From positions 310,001 through 374,000 of the forward strand of contig NZ_VHLG01000002.1 of NCBI RefSeq assembly GCF_006516955.1: 64,000 nucleotides of DNA. The letters run 5' to 3'. This document shows, one piece after another, positions 52,118-61,838 of the stretch. A program made the translations under genes and the position numbers. Within the stretch, counting starts at the first letter, position 1. Each line of letters begins with the position of its first letter. The notes under the pieces are model-generated. The model was given only the letters and a program-made list of their open reading frames with translations. It was not told where the DNA came from and searched no databases. Source of the DNA: Martelella alba. GTDB lineage: Bacteria > Pseudomonadota > Alphaproteobacteria > Rhizobiales > Rhizobiaceae.

Positions 52118-53134
52118 TTGGGCGTCGTCACACCGCTAGCCAAAAAAACCGAACAACCCGCATCCATAAAGCCGATTGTCGACCTGACAAAGGCGGATAT
52201 GGAGCGCGTCAACGCGCTCATCCTGTCCAAGGCAGGCTCGGATGTCCAGATGATTCCCGAAGTGGCCAACCACCTGATCTCCTCCGGTGGCAAGCGCCTG
52301 CGCCCGATGCTGACCCTGGCAGCGGCATCACTCTTCGGCTATTCCGGCGAAGGCCATGTGCTTCTGGCCACCAGCGTCGAGTTCATGCACACCGCCACGC
52401 TTCTGCACGACGATGTGGTTGATGAAAGCGATTTGAGGCGCGGCAAGTCTTCAGCCCGGATGATCTGGGGCAATCAGGCCAGCGTTCTTGTCGGCGACTT
52501 CCTGCTCGGCCAGGCCTTCAAGATGATGGTCGATGCCGGCTCCATGGATGCGCTTGCCGTCCTTTCGAACGCCGCCGCCGTCATTGCCGAAGGCGAGGTG
52601 TTCCAGCTCGCAGTTTCCAAGAAGATGGAGACCAGCGAGGCGGACTATGTCAACGTGATTCGCGGCAAGACCGCAGAACTTTTTGCCGCCGCCGCCGAAG
52701 TCGGCCCGATCATTGCCAATGCCTCACCCGCTGCCCGCACGGCGCTGCGCGACTATGGCATGGCGCTCGGCCTTGCCTTCCAGCTGGTCGACGATGTGCT
52801 GGACTATGGCGGATCCAGCGCCGATCTCGGCAAGAATACCGGCGATGATTTCCGCGAGGGCAAGATCACGCTTCCGGTGATTCTGGCCTATGCGCGCGGT
52901 GATGACGACGAGAAGGCTTTCTGGCGCAAAGCCATGGAAGAAGGGCAGAACGACGACGAAGCGCTCGCCCGGGCCAAGAGCCTGATTGCCCGGCATGGCG
53001 CTCTTGAAGACACGATCGCCCGCGCGCTTGATTATGGTGAAGAGGCGCGTTCGGCGCTTTCTGCATTGCCGCCGTCGCCGATCAAGCAGGCCCTGGTGGA
53101 CGTGGTCGACTTCTGTATCGCCCGGATAAGCTGA
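52118..53134 (+). CDS. ispB: Octaprenyl diphosphate synthase (polyprenyl synthetase)
   Basis: 338 residues from a TTG at 52118 with AGGAG upstream. It makes the long isoprenoid side chain of ubiquinone. First Asp-rich motif LLHDDVVDESDLRRG near 98, second LVDDVLDYGG near 225, with GKRLRPMLTL near 60. Chain length (octa- or decaprenyl) is not fixed by these motifs. It pairs functionally with ubiA at 25853. Confidence 0.93.
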   Translation: MGVVTPLAKKTEQPASIKPIVDLTKADMERVNALILSKAGSDVQMIPEVANHLISSGGKRLRPMLTLAAASLFGYSGEGHVLLATSVEFMHTATLLHDDVVDESDLRRGKSSARMIWGNQASVLVGDFLLGQAFKMMVDAGSMDALAVLSNAAAVIAEGEVFQLAVSKKMETSEADYVNVIRGKTAELFAAAAEVGPIIANASPAARTALRDYGMALGLAFQLVDDVLDYGGSSADLGKNTGDDFREGKITLPVILAYARGDDDEKAFWRKAMEEGQNDDEALARAKSLIARHGALEDTIARALDYGEEARSALSALPPSPIKQALVDVVDFCIARIS

Positions 53135-53207
53135 CCTGCCGGAATATTGCCGTCTTCAGGCCGCAAAACAGCTGGAATCTCGATAGCACGGATGGAGAAG
53201 AAATTTG

Positions 53208-55043
53208 ATGGATAGCAAGCGCCGCTTCAACACTGGCTCCAGACGCTTCCTGACGACGGCAGCCCTTGCCCTTGCGCTTGGCTTTCCCGCCATTGCCAGT
53301 GCAGATACGGCGCCGGTGACATCGGCCGAAGCCATGTCGATGACGGCCAACAGCTTTGCCGGGGCGCTTCTGGCCGGCCAGATGGCCGCCAATGACAATG
53401 ATCTTGAAAGCGCCATCGCCTTCTTTCGCCGTGCTTTGCAATTCTCTCCGGACGATCCGGGCACCAACAGCCAGCTCTTCGTCGCCCTGATGTTTCGCGG
53501 CGATGTTGAAGGGGCGACGGCTCAATCCGGCAATGTCGGCGGCAATATCCAGCTTGCCCCGCTCGTATCGCTGGCCCGTGGTCTCGACAGCTTCAAGCGT
53601 GGCGACTACGATGATGCGCTGAAGCAGCTCGGCACCTATAAGGACAGCGATATCGACCGGCTCGCTGCCAATCTCGTTTCCGCCTGGGCCATGGTAGGCA
53701 AGGGGGATGTGGATGGCGCGCTCGACAGCCTTGACGGGATCAAGGGACCGGAGTGGTTCAAGGTTTTCGTCAATTACACTGCCGGCGCCATTGCCGATCA
53801 GGCCGGTATGACCGCCAAGGCCCGCACCTATTTCAACAATGCGCTTTTCGATGAGGCCGGCGTACGCGCCGCCCCCGATACCTTGTTGAAGATCGTTACC
53901 GCCCTTGCCGCCATCGAACAGGCTGCAGGCAATACGCAAAAGGCACTCGACGTCGTCTCCGTTGCCGAAGGGTACGGGCTGAACGACGCCGTCCTGACGC
54001 CATTGCGCGACCAGATCAATAACGGTGTGCCGATTGAGGGCAAGGCGGCCTCGATCGAGGCCGGTGGCGCCAGCGCTTTCTTCATGCTCGGCGCTGCGCT
54101 GAATCAGGGCGGCTCCGACGATCTCGTCTCGCTCTATGTTGCGCTCGCCGCCGCGCTGGATGCCAGTGATCCCGGCATTCTGTTTCTTCAGGGACAGCTG
54201 GCCGTCAACGCCAAGGACCCCGAACTGGCACTGTCCTATTTCTCCCGCATTCCCGCAACGGCCCCGCAATATCGCCTTGCCGAGCTGCAGAGCGGACTGG
54301 CGCTCGCCGATACCGGCAAGAGCGACGAGGCCAAGGCCAAGCTGGAAGATCTGATCGCCGCGTCGCCCGATGACAGGCGTGGCTATCTGGCGCTTTCAGC
54401 CATCTATTCCTCGGATAAGGAATATGAGGATATGGCCCGCGTACTCGACAAGGCCGTCGAGGTGATCGGTCCTGTTCCCGCCACTGACGACTGGGGTATT
54501 TTCTACCGGCGCGGCATCGCCTATGAGCGGCTGCATCAGTGGGACAAGGCTGAGCCCAATTTCTTCAAGGCGCTTGACCTCTATCCCGAACAGCCCGAAG
54601 TGCTCAATTATCTCGGCTATTCGTGGATCGATCAGGGGATCAATCTCGACAAGGGTCTCGACATGATCAAGACCGCCGTCGACAAACGGCCGGATGATGG
54701 CTACATCGTTGATTCACTCGGCTGGGCCTATTTCCGCCTCGGCCGCTTTGACGATGCAGCAAACGAACTCGAACATGCCGTGGAACTGGATAGTTCCGAT
54801 CCGACGATCAACTACCATCTGGGCGACGCCTACTGGCGCACCGGGCGCAAGCTCGAGGCGATGTATCAGTGGAGCAAGGCGCTTACTCTCGGCCCCGAGC
54901 CCGATGATATTCCCGAGATCAAGGATCGCCTCGCCCATGGCCTGCCGGACCTGCCTGCGACAGAAGACAGTGAAAAGGCGGCAAGCGCCGAGAGCACCGC
55001 GCCGCCTGCAAGCGACAGCGCCGACCCGGCTCCGGCCCAATGA
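53208..55043 (+). CDS. Exported tetratricopeptide-repeat protein
   Basis: 611 residues from the ATG at 53208 with GGAG upstream. The signal peptide is residues 1 to about 37 (SRRFLTTAALALALGFPAIASA). At least eight TPR-like units follow, for example AIAFFRRALQFSPDDPGTN near 68, AYERLHQWDKAEPNFFKAL near 445, and AYFRLGRFDDAANELEHAVELDSSDP near 510. The tail from about 585 is Ala/Ser/Pro-rich. It probably mediates protein contacts in the periplasm; precise role unknown. Its stop overlaps ispE by four bases. Confidence 0.87.
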   Translation: MDSKRRFNTGSRRFLTTAALALALGFPAIASADTAPVTSAEAMSMTANSFAGALLAGQMAANDNDLESAIAFFRRALQFSPDDPGTNSQLFVALMFRGDVEGATAQSGNVGGNIQLAPLVSLARGLDSFKRGDYDDALKQLGTYKDSDIDRLAANLVSAWAMVGKGDVDGALDSLDGIKGPEWFKVFVNYTAGAIADQAGMTAKARTYFNNALFDEAGVRAAPDTLLKIVTALAAIEQAAGNTQKALDVVSVAEGYGLNDAVLTPLRDQINNGVPIEGKAASIEAGGASAFFMLGAALNQGGSDDLVSLYVALAAALDASDPGILFLQGQLAVNAKDPELALSYFSRIPATAPQYRLAELQSGLALADTGKSDEAKAKLEDLIAASPDDRRGYLALSAIYSSDKEYEDMARVLDKAVEVIGPVPATDDWGIFYRRGIAYERLHQWDKAEPNFFKALDLYPEQPEVLNYLGYSWIDQGINLDKGLDMIKTAVDKRPDDGYIVDSLGWAYFRLGRFDDAANELEHAVELDSSDPTINYHLGDAYWRTGRKLEAMYQWSKALTLGPEPDDIPEIKDRLAHGLPDLPATEDSEKAASAESTAPPASDSADPAPAQ

Positions 55044-55948
55044 CGACGGCTGACGCCTTCGACCTTGCCGAGGAAGCGCCGGCGAAAATCAATCTGGCGC
55101 TTCACATAACCGGACGAAGACCGGATGGCTATCATCTCATCGACACGCTCGTGACCTTTACCGAAACGGGCGACCGGCTGTTCTTTGCCGCAGCTGACGA
55201 GGATCGGTTCACCGTGTCCGGCCGCTTTGGCGGACGCGTGCCCTCCGGCCCCGCAGCACAAGCCGATAATCTGGTGGTCAGGGCGCTGGACCTCATGCAT
55301 AGGCTGGCCGCAGCGGAAGGCCGAACGGCAGAGCCTGTGCATATTCACCTTGAAAAGAACCTGCCCCCCGCCTCCGGCATTGGCGGCGGCTCGGCAGATG
55401 CTGCGGCAACGCTTCGCGGACTGAACAGGCTCTGGCGGCTTGGCCTTCCGCCTGAGCGTCTGGAGCAGGCAGCCCTTGCGCTTGGTGCCGACTGCCCGAT
55501 GTGCGTGGCAAGCCGGCCTCTTCTGGCGCGCGGTATCGGCGAGGAACTGATCCCCCTTCCCCATTTGCCGCCGCTGAATATGGTGCTGGTCAACCCGCTT
55601 TCGCCGGTTGCGACACCGGCCGTATTTGCGGCCCTGACCAATCGCGAAAATCCGCCCTTGCCCGCCATTCCCACCGCAGCCGAGCCGGAGAAATGGCCCT
55701 TGCTGATTGCCGCCGGGCGCAATGATCTGGAAGTGCCGGCGCTCGCCCTTCTGCCTGAGATCGGCGCCGTTTTGCAGGCGCTGGAAAAAACCGGGACAAA
55801 ACTCACCCGAATGTCGGGATCGGGCGCCAGCTGCTTCGGCCTTTATGACGATGAAAATGCTGCGACGGACGCAGCTGGACGGCTGACGCACGCCTTTCCC
55901 GACTGGTTCGTGATGGCCGCCAGCACGGTTTCGGGAGAAAAACCATGA
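55040..55948 (+). CDS. ispE: 4-diphosphocytidyl-2-C-methyl-D-erythritol kinase
   Basis: 302 residues of the GHMP kinase family, in the MEP pathway to isoprenoids. ATP loop NLPPASGIGGGSADAAATLR near 110. N-terminal APAKINLALHITGRRPDGYH is the family start. C-terminal MSGSGASCFGLYD near 255. Overlaps the upstream TPR gene and the downstream moaB gene by four bases on each side, so all three are co-expressed. Confidence 0.96.
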   Translation: MTTADAFDLAEEAPAKINLALHITGRRPDGYHLIDTLVTFTETGDRLFFAAADEDRFTVSGRFGGRVPSGPAAQADNLVVRALDLMHRLAAAEGRTAEPVHIHLEKNLPPASGIGGGSADAAATLRGLNRLWRLGLPPERLEQAALALGADCPMCVASRPLLARGIGEELIPLPHLPPLNMVLVNPLSPVATPAVFAALTNRENPPLPAIPTAAEPEKWPLLIAAGRNDLEVPALALLPEIGAVLQALEKTGTKLTRMSGSGASCFGLYDDENAATDAAGRLTHAFPDWFVMAASTVSGEKP

Positions 55949-56493
55949 GCAGAACCGGTGAAGACCGCCCCTTTATCCCCGTGCGCTTTGCAGTGCTGAC
56001 CGTCTCCGACAGCCGCACGCTTGAAGATGACCGTTCCGGCGCTACCCTTGCCGCGCGCATTGCCGACGCTGGACATGTCTTGAGCGAAAGGGCAATCCTG
56101 CCCGATGATTGCGTGCAGATCCGTGAAACGGTGACGGCCTGGTCAAGGCGTGACGATATCGATGTCGTCGTGACGACCGGCGGAACCGGGTTTACCGGCC
56201 GCGATGTGACGCCGGAAGCAATCGAGCCGCTGTTCGACAAGCGGATGGACGGGTTTTCGGCCATCTTCCACCGCATCTCCTTTGAAAAGATCGGGACCTC
56301 GACCGTGCAGTCACGGGCAACAGCCGGGCTGATCGGCACCACCTTCGTTTTCGTGCTGCCAGGGTCGCCCGGCGCCTGCAAGGATGCCTGGGACGGCATT
56401 ATCGGCGGGCAGTTCGACTATCGTCACCAGCCCTGCAACTTCGTCGAGATCATGCCGCGGCTCGATGAACATCTGCAGCGGAAAAAGGGTTGA
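55945..56493 (+). CDS. moaB: Molybdenum cofactor biosynthesis protein B
   Basis: 182 residues with the MoCF-binding fold. VLTVSDSRTLEDDRSG near 14 and VVTTGGTGFTGRDVTPEAIEPL near 73 are the family signatures; LPGSPGACKDAWDGI near 136 follows. It acts in adenylylation of molybdopterin. Start overlaps ispE (ATGA). Confidence 0.95.
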   Translation: MSRTGEDRPFIPVRFAVLTVSDSRTLEDDRSGATLAARIADAGHVLSERAILPDDCVQIRETVTAWSRRDDIDVVVTTGGTGFTGRDVTPEAIEPLFDKRMDGFSAIFHRISFEKIGTSTVQSRATAGLIGTTFVFVLPGSPGACKDAWDGIIGGQFDYRHQPCNFVEIMPRLDEHLQRKKG

Positions 56494-56508
56494 GTTTGGC
56501 AAACGGCC

Positions 56509-57033
56509 TCACGCGCGCGCGCGCTCCGTCACCCAGGCCGGAATAATCTCACAGGAAAGCCGCCGCGAATTCATGCGTCCGGCAAGGGCAAAGGGCGAGG
56601 AACCGCAGTCTTCCGCTTTTTGCAATGCAACCTGTTTCGGCATCAGCAAGCCCGTTTCCAGCGGACATCTGCGCCGGAACAGCGAGGTCAGCCAGGAACG
56701 CCGGTAGCGGCTGGATTGGGTAAAGCGCGCCGGCCGGCTTTCAAGCGCCATATGTTCGGTCACCGTTTCAACCCAGCCCGTCAATGGCCGCGCACCGGGC
56801 TCGACCAGCATCACCCAGTCGCCGCGCGCCGAGTTGATCACCGATTTCAGATCCCATTCACGATGGAAGCGACAGCCCGCAGCCTCTGCAACGACCTCCG
56901 TACCGTCCGTCGAGCCGTGATCCAGCACAATGACATCGCTGACAAGCCCCTCGACAGCGCCTGTCACGAGGCTGGAAAGCGTGTGCGCCAGCGCCGGTTC
57001 CTGATTTTTGCATTCGATAATGACGGTCAGCAT
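56509..57033 (-). CDS. Short glycosyltransferase family 2-like protein
   Basis: 174 residues with the GT-A nucleotide-binding start LTVIIECKNQEPALAHTLSSL, SDVIVLDHGSTDGT near 35 and GDWVMLVEPGARP near 72. It has no membrane anchor, and the acceptor half is short, so substrate is unknown. Divergent from the radical SAM gene 113 bases away, and convergent with moaB. Confidence 0.75.
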   Translation of the reverse strand: MLTVIIECKNQEPALAHTLSSLVTGAVEGLVSDVIVLDHGSTDGTEVVAEAAGCRFHREWDLKSVINSARGDWVMLVEPGARPLTGWVETVTEHMALESRPARFTQSSRYRRSWLTSLFRRRCPLETGLLMPKQVALQKAEDCGSSPFALAGRMNSRRLSCEIIPAWVTERARA

Positions 57034-57146
57034 GCCTATTCTTATGCAGAGCTTGACGGAAATGTGAAGGCTTTCTTCACTATGTTCTTGCTTTGTTCTA
57101 ACTAATCCGTTATCAGAATCCCATAAACGCTTCTATGGAGGTTCCG

Positions 57147-58295
57147 ATGAACGAAGTCGTGCGCATGATGGCAGGTCCTGATGCGGCTTTTGAGGCCGGT
57201 TCCCTCTCGCCTGAAACCGGCATGGAGCTGATTGACAGCGGTCGGCGCAGGGGTCGCGGCGCAACAACCAATCCTGATGGCCGCTTCGAAGTGTTGAACC
57301 GGACCCATTTCGACGATGGCTGGGACCGCGACGAGACGCCGGTTCCACTCAAGACAGACGTGCAGATTGAAAAGTCGCGAACGGTCATTACCCGCAACAC
57401 GTCGCCGGATGTGCCTTTCGAACGTTCCATCAATCCCTATCGCGGCTGCGAACATGGCTGCATCTATTGCTTTGCCCGGCCGAGCCATGGGTTCATGGGG
57501 CTTTCGGCAGGCCTTGATTTCGAGACCCGGCTGTTCGCCAAGCCGGATGCCGCGCGCCAACTTGCCAACGAATTGTCCAAGCCCGGCTACCGGGTGAAGA
57601 CCATTGCCATCGGCACCAATACGGATCCCTATCAGCCGATCGAAAAGGAATGGCGGATCATGCGCCAGATCCTTGAGGTGCTTTCGGCCGCCAACCATCC
57701 GGTCACGATCACCACCAAGTCGGCGCTGGTCCTGCGTGATCTGGACCTGCTGCAAGCCATGGCGGAAAAACGGCTGGTCAAGGTGATGATGTCGGTGACG
57801 ACCCTGGACCGCAAGCTTGCCCGGCTGATGGAGCCACGTGCAGCAACACCGCCACGCCGGCTGGAAGTGATCCGCGCCCTGTCGGACGCCGGCATACCGG
57901 TCGGGATATCGCTGGCTCCCGTAATCCCCGTACTCAATGACCATGAGATCGAGCGCATTCTTGATAGCGGCAAGGCTGCTGGCGCCTCTGAGGCAAGCTA
58001 TATTCTGCTGCGCTTGCCATTGGAGGTCGCTCCTTTGTTCAAGGACTGGCTGCTTGAGCATTATCCTGAACGGTTCCGTCACGTGATGAGCCTGATCCGC
58101 TCCATGCGCGGCGGCAAGGATTACGATGCCGAATTTGTCCGGCGGATGAAGGGCAGCGGACCTTATGCCTGGCAGATCGCACGCCGCTTCGACATGACGG
58201 CCAAGCGCCTCGGCCTGATGAAACGCGGCATTGCGCTGCGTGATGATCTTTTTTCGCCGCCCAATCCGGGGGGAACCCAGCTTTCGCTGTTCTGA
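57147..58295 (+). CDS. PA0069-family radical SAM protein
   Basis: 382 residues from the ATG at 57147 with TGGAGG upstream. The radical SAM cluster motif CEHGCIYCFAR (C-x3-C-x2-C) lies near 103, after SINPYRG. Further conserved stretches are GTNTDPYQPIEKEW near 160 and the spore-photoproduct-lyase-like order of domains. The reaction is not known for the family; DNA or nucleotide repair has been suggested. It ends GGTQLSLF. Confidence 0.88.
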   Translation: MNEVVRMMAGPDAAFEAGSLSPETGMELIDSGRRRGRGATTNPDGRFEVLNRTHFDDGWDRDETPVPLKTDVQIEKSRTVITRNTSPDVPFERSINPYRGCEHGCIYCFARPSHGFMGLSAGLDFETRLFAKPDAARQLANELSKPGYRVKTIAIGTNTDPYQPIEKEWRIMRQILEVLSAANHPVTITTKSALVLRDLDLLQAMAEKRLVKVMMSVTTLDRKLARLMEPRAATPPRRLEVIRALSDAGIPVGISLAPVIPVLNDHEIERILDSGKAAGASEASYILLRLPLEVAPLFKDWLLEHYPERFRHVMSLIRSMRGGKDYDAEFVRRMKGSGPYAWQIARRFDMTAKRLGLMKRGIALRDDLFSPPNPGGTQLSLF

Positions 58296-58401
58296 TCCGC
58301 CTCTTCCGGCCGGAAGCCGCCCTTGTTTTCCGGCCGATGAAGTCCCCTGCCGCCGCTTTTGGGGACTTGCAGGAGATCGGCTGGTTGTGTGAAATGGCGC
58401 C

Positions 58402-59055
58402 ATGTCACCACGCAAACCAGCCGATTCTCCAACCCTTTTTGAAATCCCGCCCGGAGGGCCTGATTTTGCCCTGGAACACCAGGCGCAGAAGAACGGCTTC
58501 AGACTGGTCGCCGGCTGCGATGAGGCAGGACGCGGGCCGCTTGCAGGGCCGGTTGTCGCGGCAGCTGTGATTCTGGATCCCGCCCATGTCCCGGCGGGCC
58601 TCAATGATTCGAAGAAGCTGACGGCGAAGAAACGCGAGGCCCTTTATGCCGAGATCATGGCCCATGCCACCGTTGGCATCGCCTCCAGCGGTCCCGAACT
58701 GATCGACCGGATCAATATTCTACGTGCCAGTCTTGACGCCATGCGTCGTGCCGTCGAAGCTCTCGCGAGAGCCCCCGATATGGTACTGACCGACGGCCGC
58801 GACACGCCGCCGAATATCGCGATGAAGGCGAGCGCCGTGATCAAGGGCGACGCCCGATCGCTTTCGATCGCCGCCGCCTCGATCGTCGCCAAGGTCACGC
58901 GTGACAGGATGATGGATCAGGCGGCGCACATCTTTCCCGCCTATGGCTTCGAAAAACATGCCGGCTACGGCACGGCTGCCCATCTCGCCGCCATCCGCCA
59001 GCACGGCCCCTGCCCGCTTCACCGCATGAGCTTTCGCCCACTGAAACAGGACTGA
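58402..59055 (+). CDS. rnhB: Ribonuclease HII
   Basis: 217 residues. It nicks RNA in DNA at single ribonucleotides and RNA primers. Catalytic motif [19 protein letters not shown] near 37 carries the first acidic pair, [15 protein letters not shown] near 70, VLTDGRDTP near 130, and [14 protein letters not shown] near 155. Starts [11 protein letters not shown]. Followed by tRNA-Pro on the other strand. Confidence 0.96.
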   Translation: MSPRKPADSPTLFEIPPGGPDFALEHQAQKNGFRLVAGCDEAGRGPLAGPVVAAAVILDPAHVPAGLNDSKKLTAKKREALYAEIMAHATVGIASSGPELIDRINILRASLDAMRRAVEALARAPDMVLTDGRDTPPNIAMKASAVIKGDARSLSIAAASIVAKVTRDRMMDQAAHIFPAYGFEKHAGYGTAAHLAAIRQHGPCPLHRMSFRPLKQD

Positions 59056-59128
59056 GAACGCGGCTACTGCATGTATCGCGCTCACGCGCGGCTCAGCTAA
59101 AAAAAGGAGAAATTCTCGGGAAAAATGA

Positions 59129-59205
59129 TGGTCGGAGTGGCGTGATTCGAACACGCGACCCCCTCGTCCCGAACGAGGTGCGCTACCAGACTGCGCTACA
59201 CTCCG
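59129..59205 (-). tRNA. tRNA-Pro (CGG)
   Basis: 77 bases on the minus strand including CCA (TGG at 59129-59131). Acceptor stem CGGAGTG pairs with CACTCCG, anticodon stem CCTCG/CGAGG with loop TTCGGGA, so the anticodon is CGG. T arm GCGTGTTCGAATCACGC. Confidence 0.96.
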
Positions 59206-59649
59206 TGACCAGCGGCGCTTCTATAGACCAGCCCTTACGATGAGGCAAGCGGTCAAAGCGAATTTTCTGACACTTTTATGTATGATGACTTGGACAGCAG
59301 GCAGAACCGGGTTCCAGACTGCAATCACATCGATCATGAATTGCATACGATCCGCAAATTTTCGATGATTTCCTTCTTTGTTTAGAAATTTTTGGTTCAA
59401 TCATCAATCAAACTCGATATTGACGCACGATTCCACATTCGTGCCGCTTGACCACGGCCTCGCTGTCACGCTATGTGAAGGCCAAAGGAAATACCGGCTG
59501 GCGGCTGGCTCGCGCGCGTGCAAGACACGCGCAAGGCATGCCAGAGACCTAAAGTCTGGCAATCCTTCGCGTTCCGACGCAAAATCGGTGTCCCAAGGCT
59601 TATTTTCGTTTCAAGGCTTCTCAAGATTATCGGGTAACGGTGAACACGC
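59206..59649. other. Long leader region upstream of dgcN
   Basis: About 445 bases, no supported gene. Near the right end two hairpins follow each other: GCGCGTG/CACGCGC (59514-59532) and TGCCAGA/TCTGGCA (59539-59561). They could be part of an mRNA leader or a terminator pair; no known riboswitch was recognised. The start of dgcN has only a weak ribosome binding site. Confidence 0.45.
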
Positions 59650-60651
59650 ATGATCAACACTCCCTATCTTCTGTTTCTGGGCGATGCGCCCGACCAGCTG
59701 GCAGCCAAGGTTGCCCAGGGCATCAAGGACTGGCGCCCGGAATTTGCCCTTGGTCAGCTGAAGCTTGACGGCTGCAATGCCGATCTCGGCCTGCCGAATC
59801 TTTCGATTTCAGAAGCCGTGGAAAAGGGCGTCAAGACGCTTGTCATCGGCGTTGCCAATCGCGGCGGCATCATTTCGCCGGCCTGGAAGAGCGTTCTGCT
59901 TGAAGCGCTCGACGCCGGTCTCGACATCGCCTCCGGCCTGCATAACCTGCTGCGCGACGAAGCTGATCTTGCCGCCAAGGCCAAGGAACTGGGCCGCGTG
60001 CTACATGATGTCCGCATTCCTTCGGTCAAATACCCGATTGCCAATGGCAAGAAGCGCGCCGGCAAGCGCATGCTCGCTGTCGGCACCGACTGCTCCGTTG
60101 GCAAGATGTACACCGCGCTTTGCGTTGAAAAAGCCCTGCTTGAAGCCGGTGCCAAGGCCAGCTTCCGCGCCACCGGCCAGACGGGCATCCTGATCACCGG
60201 CGAAGGTGTTCCGCTTGATGCTGTGATCGCCGATTTCATGGCCGGATCCGTCGAATATCTGACCCCGGAAAACGACGCCGATCACTGGGACCTGGTCGAA
60301 GGCCAGGGCAGCCTGTTCCACGCTTCCTATTCCGGCGTCACCATGGCGCTCGTCCATGGCAGCCAGCCCGATGCTCTGGTTCTGTGCCACGTTCCGAACC
60401 GCCCGCATATGCGCGGCCTGCCCGACTATCAGCTGCCGTCGCTGGAAGACCTGCGCGATGTTGCGCTGAAGCTTGCCCGCGTGGTTAATCCGGCCTGCGA
60501 GGTTGTCGGCATTTCACTCAACACCCATGGCATGTCGGATGAGGACGCCGCGAAAATCTGCGCCGAGACCGAAGCCCGCATGGGTCTGCCGACGGTTGAC
60601 CCGTTCCGCCATGGCGCCAAGCGTCTTGCCGACGCGCTCCTTGCCCTATGA
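59650..60651 (+). CDS. dgcN: D-glutamate N-acetyltransferase DgcN (DUF1611)
   Basis: 333 residues. In the described D-glutamate route, DgcN acetylates D-glutamate, and DgcA then racemises N-acetyl-D-glutamate. The C-terminal P-loop-like domain has VGTDCSVGKMYTALCVEKALLEAG near 142, with EGQGSLFHASYSGVTMALVHG near 215 and HVPNRPHMRGLPDYQLPS near 247. N-terminal domain of about 120 residues contains LVIGVANRGG. It overlaps dgcA by four bases, the usual pair. Confidence 0.88.
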   Translation: MINTPYLLFLGDAPDQLAAKVAQGIKDWRPEFALGQLKLDGCNADLGLPNLSISEAVEKGVKTLVIGVANRGGIISPAWKSVLLEALDAGLDIASGLHNLLRDEADLAAKAKELGRVLHDVRIPSVKYPIANGKKRAGKRMLAVGTDCSVGKMYTALCVEKALLEAGAKASFRATGQTGILITGEGVPLDAVIADFMAGSVEYLTPENDADHWDLVEGQGSLFHASYSGVTMALVHGSQPDALVLCHVPNRPHMRGLPDYQLPSLEDLRDVALKLARVVNPACEVVGISLNTHGMSDEDAAKICAETEARMGLPTVDPFRHGAKRLADALLAL

Positions 60652-61634
60652 GCGGCGTAACACTTCACGCGCGCGAAGATGTGTTTCCGGTTGCCGGAAG
60701 CTTCACCATCGCGCGCGGCTCCCGCACCGAGATCCGTGTCGTCACAGTCACGCTGGATGATGGAACGCATCGCGGCCAGGGCGAATCGGTACCCTATGCC
60801 CGATATAACGAAACCGTCGATGGCGTGATTGCCGACATCATGACGCTGGAAAGCGCCATTGCCGGTGGCATGGACCGGCTTGCCCTGCAGACACGCCTGC
60901 CGGGCGGTGCTGCGCGCAATGCGCTGGACTGTGCCTTCTGGGACCTGGAAGCAAAGCGGGCAGGCAAGCCTGTGTGGCAGCTTGCCGGGCTTGCTGCGCC
61001 CGGTCCGCTGATGACGGCCTATACGATCTCGCTTGGCACACCGGAAAAAATGCGAAACCAGGCCGCTGAAAACGCCCATCGCCCACTGCTGAAGGTCAAG
61101 CTGGGCGCCGATGGCGATCTGGAACGGATCGAAGCCGTGCGTGCGGGTGCCCCCAATGCCGATATCATCGTCGATGCCAATGAGGGCTGGTCGGTGGAGG
61201 CCTATCAGGCGCTCGCTCCGACACTGGTGCGACTTGGCGTCAAACTGGTCGAGCAGCCTCTGCCTGCCGGCAATGATGAAGCCTTGAAGGATATCGCCCG
61301 CCCGCTTCCCGTCTGCGCGGACGAAAGCTGCCATGACCGCAAGTCACTGGCCGATCTTGCCGGCAAATATGATGCGATCAACATCAAGATCGACAAGACC
61401 GGCGGGCTGACGGAAGCACTTGCCTTGAAGGCGGAGGCCGAAAAGGCCGGTTTTCAGATCATGACGGGCTGCATGCTTGGCACCTCGCTTGCCATGGCCC
61501 CGGCCATGCTGGTCGCCCAGAATACCGCCTTTGTCGATCTCGATGGACCGCTGCTGCTGGCGGCGGATCGCGATCATGCGATCCGCTTTGAAGGATCGAA
61601 AATGCACCTCCCCGAACCGGCCCTTTGGGGCTGA
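60648..61634 (+). CDS. dgcA: N-acetyl-D-glutamate racemase DgcA (enolase superfamily)
   Basis: 328 residues; relative of L-Ala-D/L-Glu epimerases. Barrel residues visible: Lys in LLKVKLGADGD near 151, metal Asp in IVDANEGW near 177, Glu in VEQPLPAG near 204, Asp in CADESCHD near 228, and Lys in INIKIDKTGG near 250. It overlaps dgcN (ATGA), so the function as D-glutamate catabolic racemase follows from pairing; without it a dipeptide epimerase would also fit. Confidence 0.88.
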   Translation: MSGVTLHAREDVFPVAGSFTIARGSRTEIRVVTVTLDDGTHRGQGESVPYARYNETVDGVIADIMTLESAIAGGMDRLALQTRLPGGAARNALDCAFWDLEAKRAGKPVWQLAGLAAPGPLMTAYTISLGTPEKMRNQAAENAHRPLLKVKLGADGDLERIEAVRAGAPNADIIVDANEGWSVEAYQALAPTLVRLGVKLVEQPLPAGNDEALKDIARPLPVCADESCHDRKSLADLAGKYDAINIKIDKTGGLTEALALKAEAEKAGFQIMTGCMLGTSLAMAPAMLVAQNTAFVDLDGPLLLAADRDHAIRFEGSKMHLPEPALWG

Positions 61635-61661
61635 CGGGATCACGACAATCTTTGTAACCTG

Positions 61662-61692
61662 ATGCCGGCCGCCCAGCGCGCCGGCATTTTTT
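61662..61692 (+). terminator. Terminator after dgcA
   Basis: ATGCCGGC (61662-61669), 10-base loop, GCCGGCAT (61680-61687), followed by a T run. Ends the dgcN-dgcA transcript. Confidence 0.9.
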
Positions 61693-61751
61693 CTTTCGCC
61701 ACACGCCCTTGCCGACACCGGTTCATCACGCGCAAAATCTCTGTATTTTTT

Positions 61752-61761
61752 TTGTCGACAA
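61752..61761. promoter_or_regulatory. GntR-type operator candidate upstream of the DapA-like gene
   Basis: TTGTCGACAA, a perfect palindrome preceded by a T run and followed by TT, 78 bases upstream of the ATG at 61839. It fits the TTGT-n2-ACAA pattern used by FCD-type GntR regulators. No GntR gene is in the window. Confidence 0.45.
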
Positions 61762-61838
61762 TTCGTCGCCTGACTGTTAATGACGAAGAAAGTGAAGAAA
61801 AAGCCCGCAATTTCGGGCCCTACGACAACGGGACAATC

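Noticed and set aside
60429-61334. Long minus-strand frame opposite dgcN/dgcA
   Set aside because: Typical antisense shadow of GC-rich coding sequence; the plus-strand genes have clear motifs.
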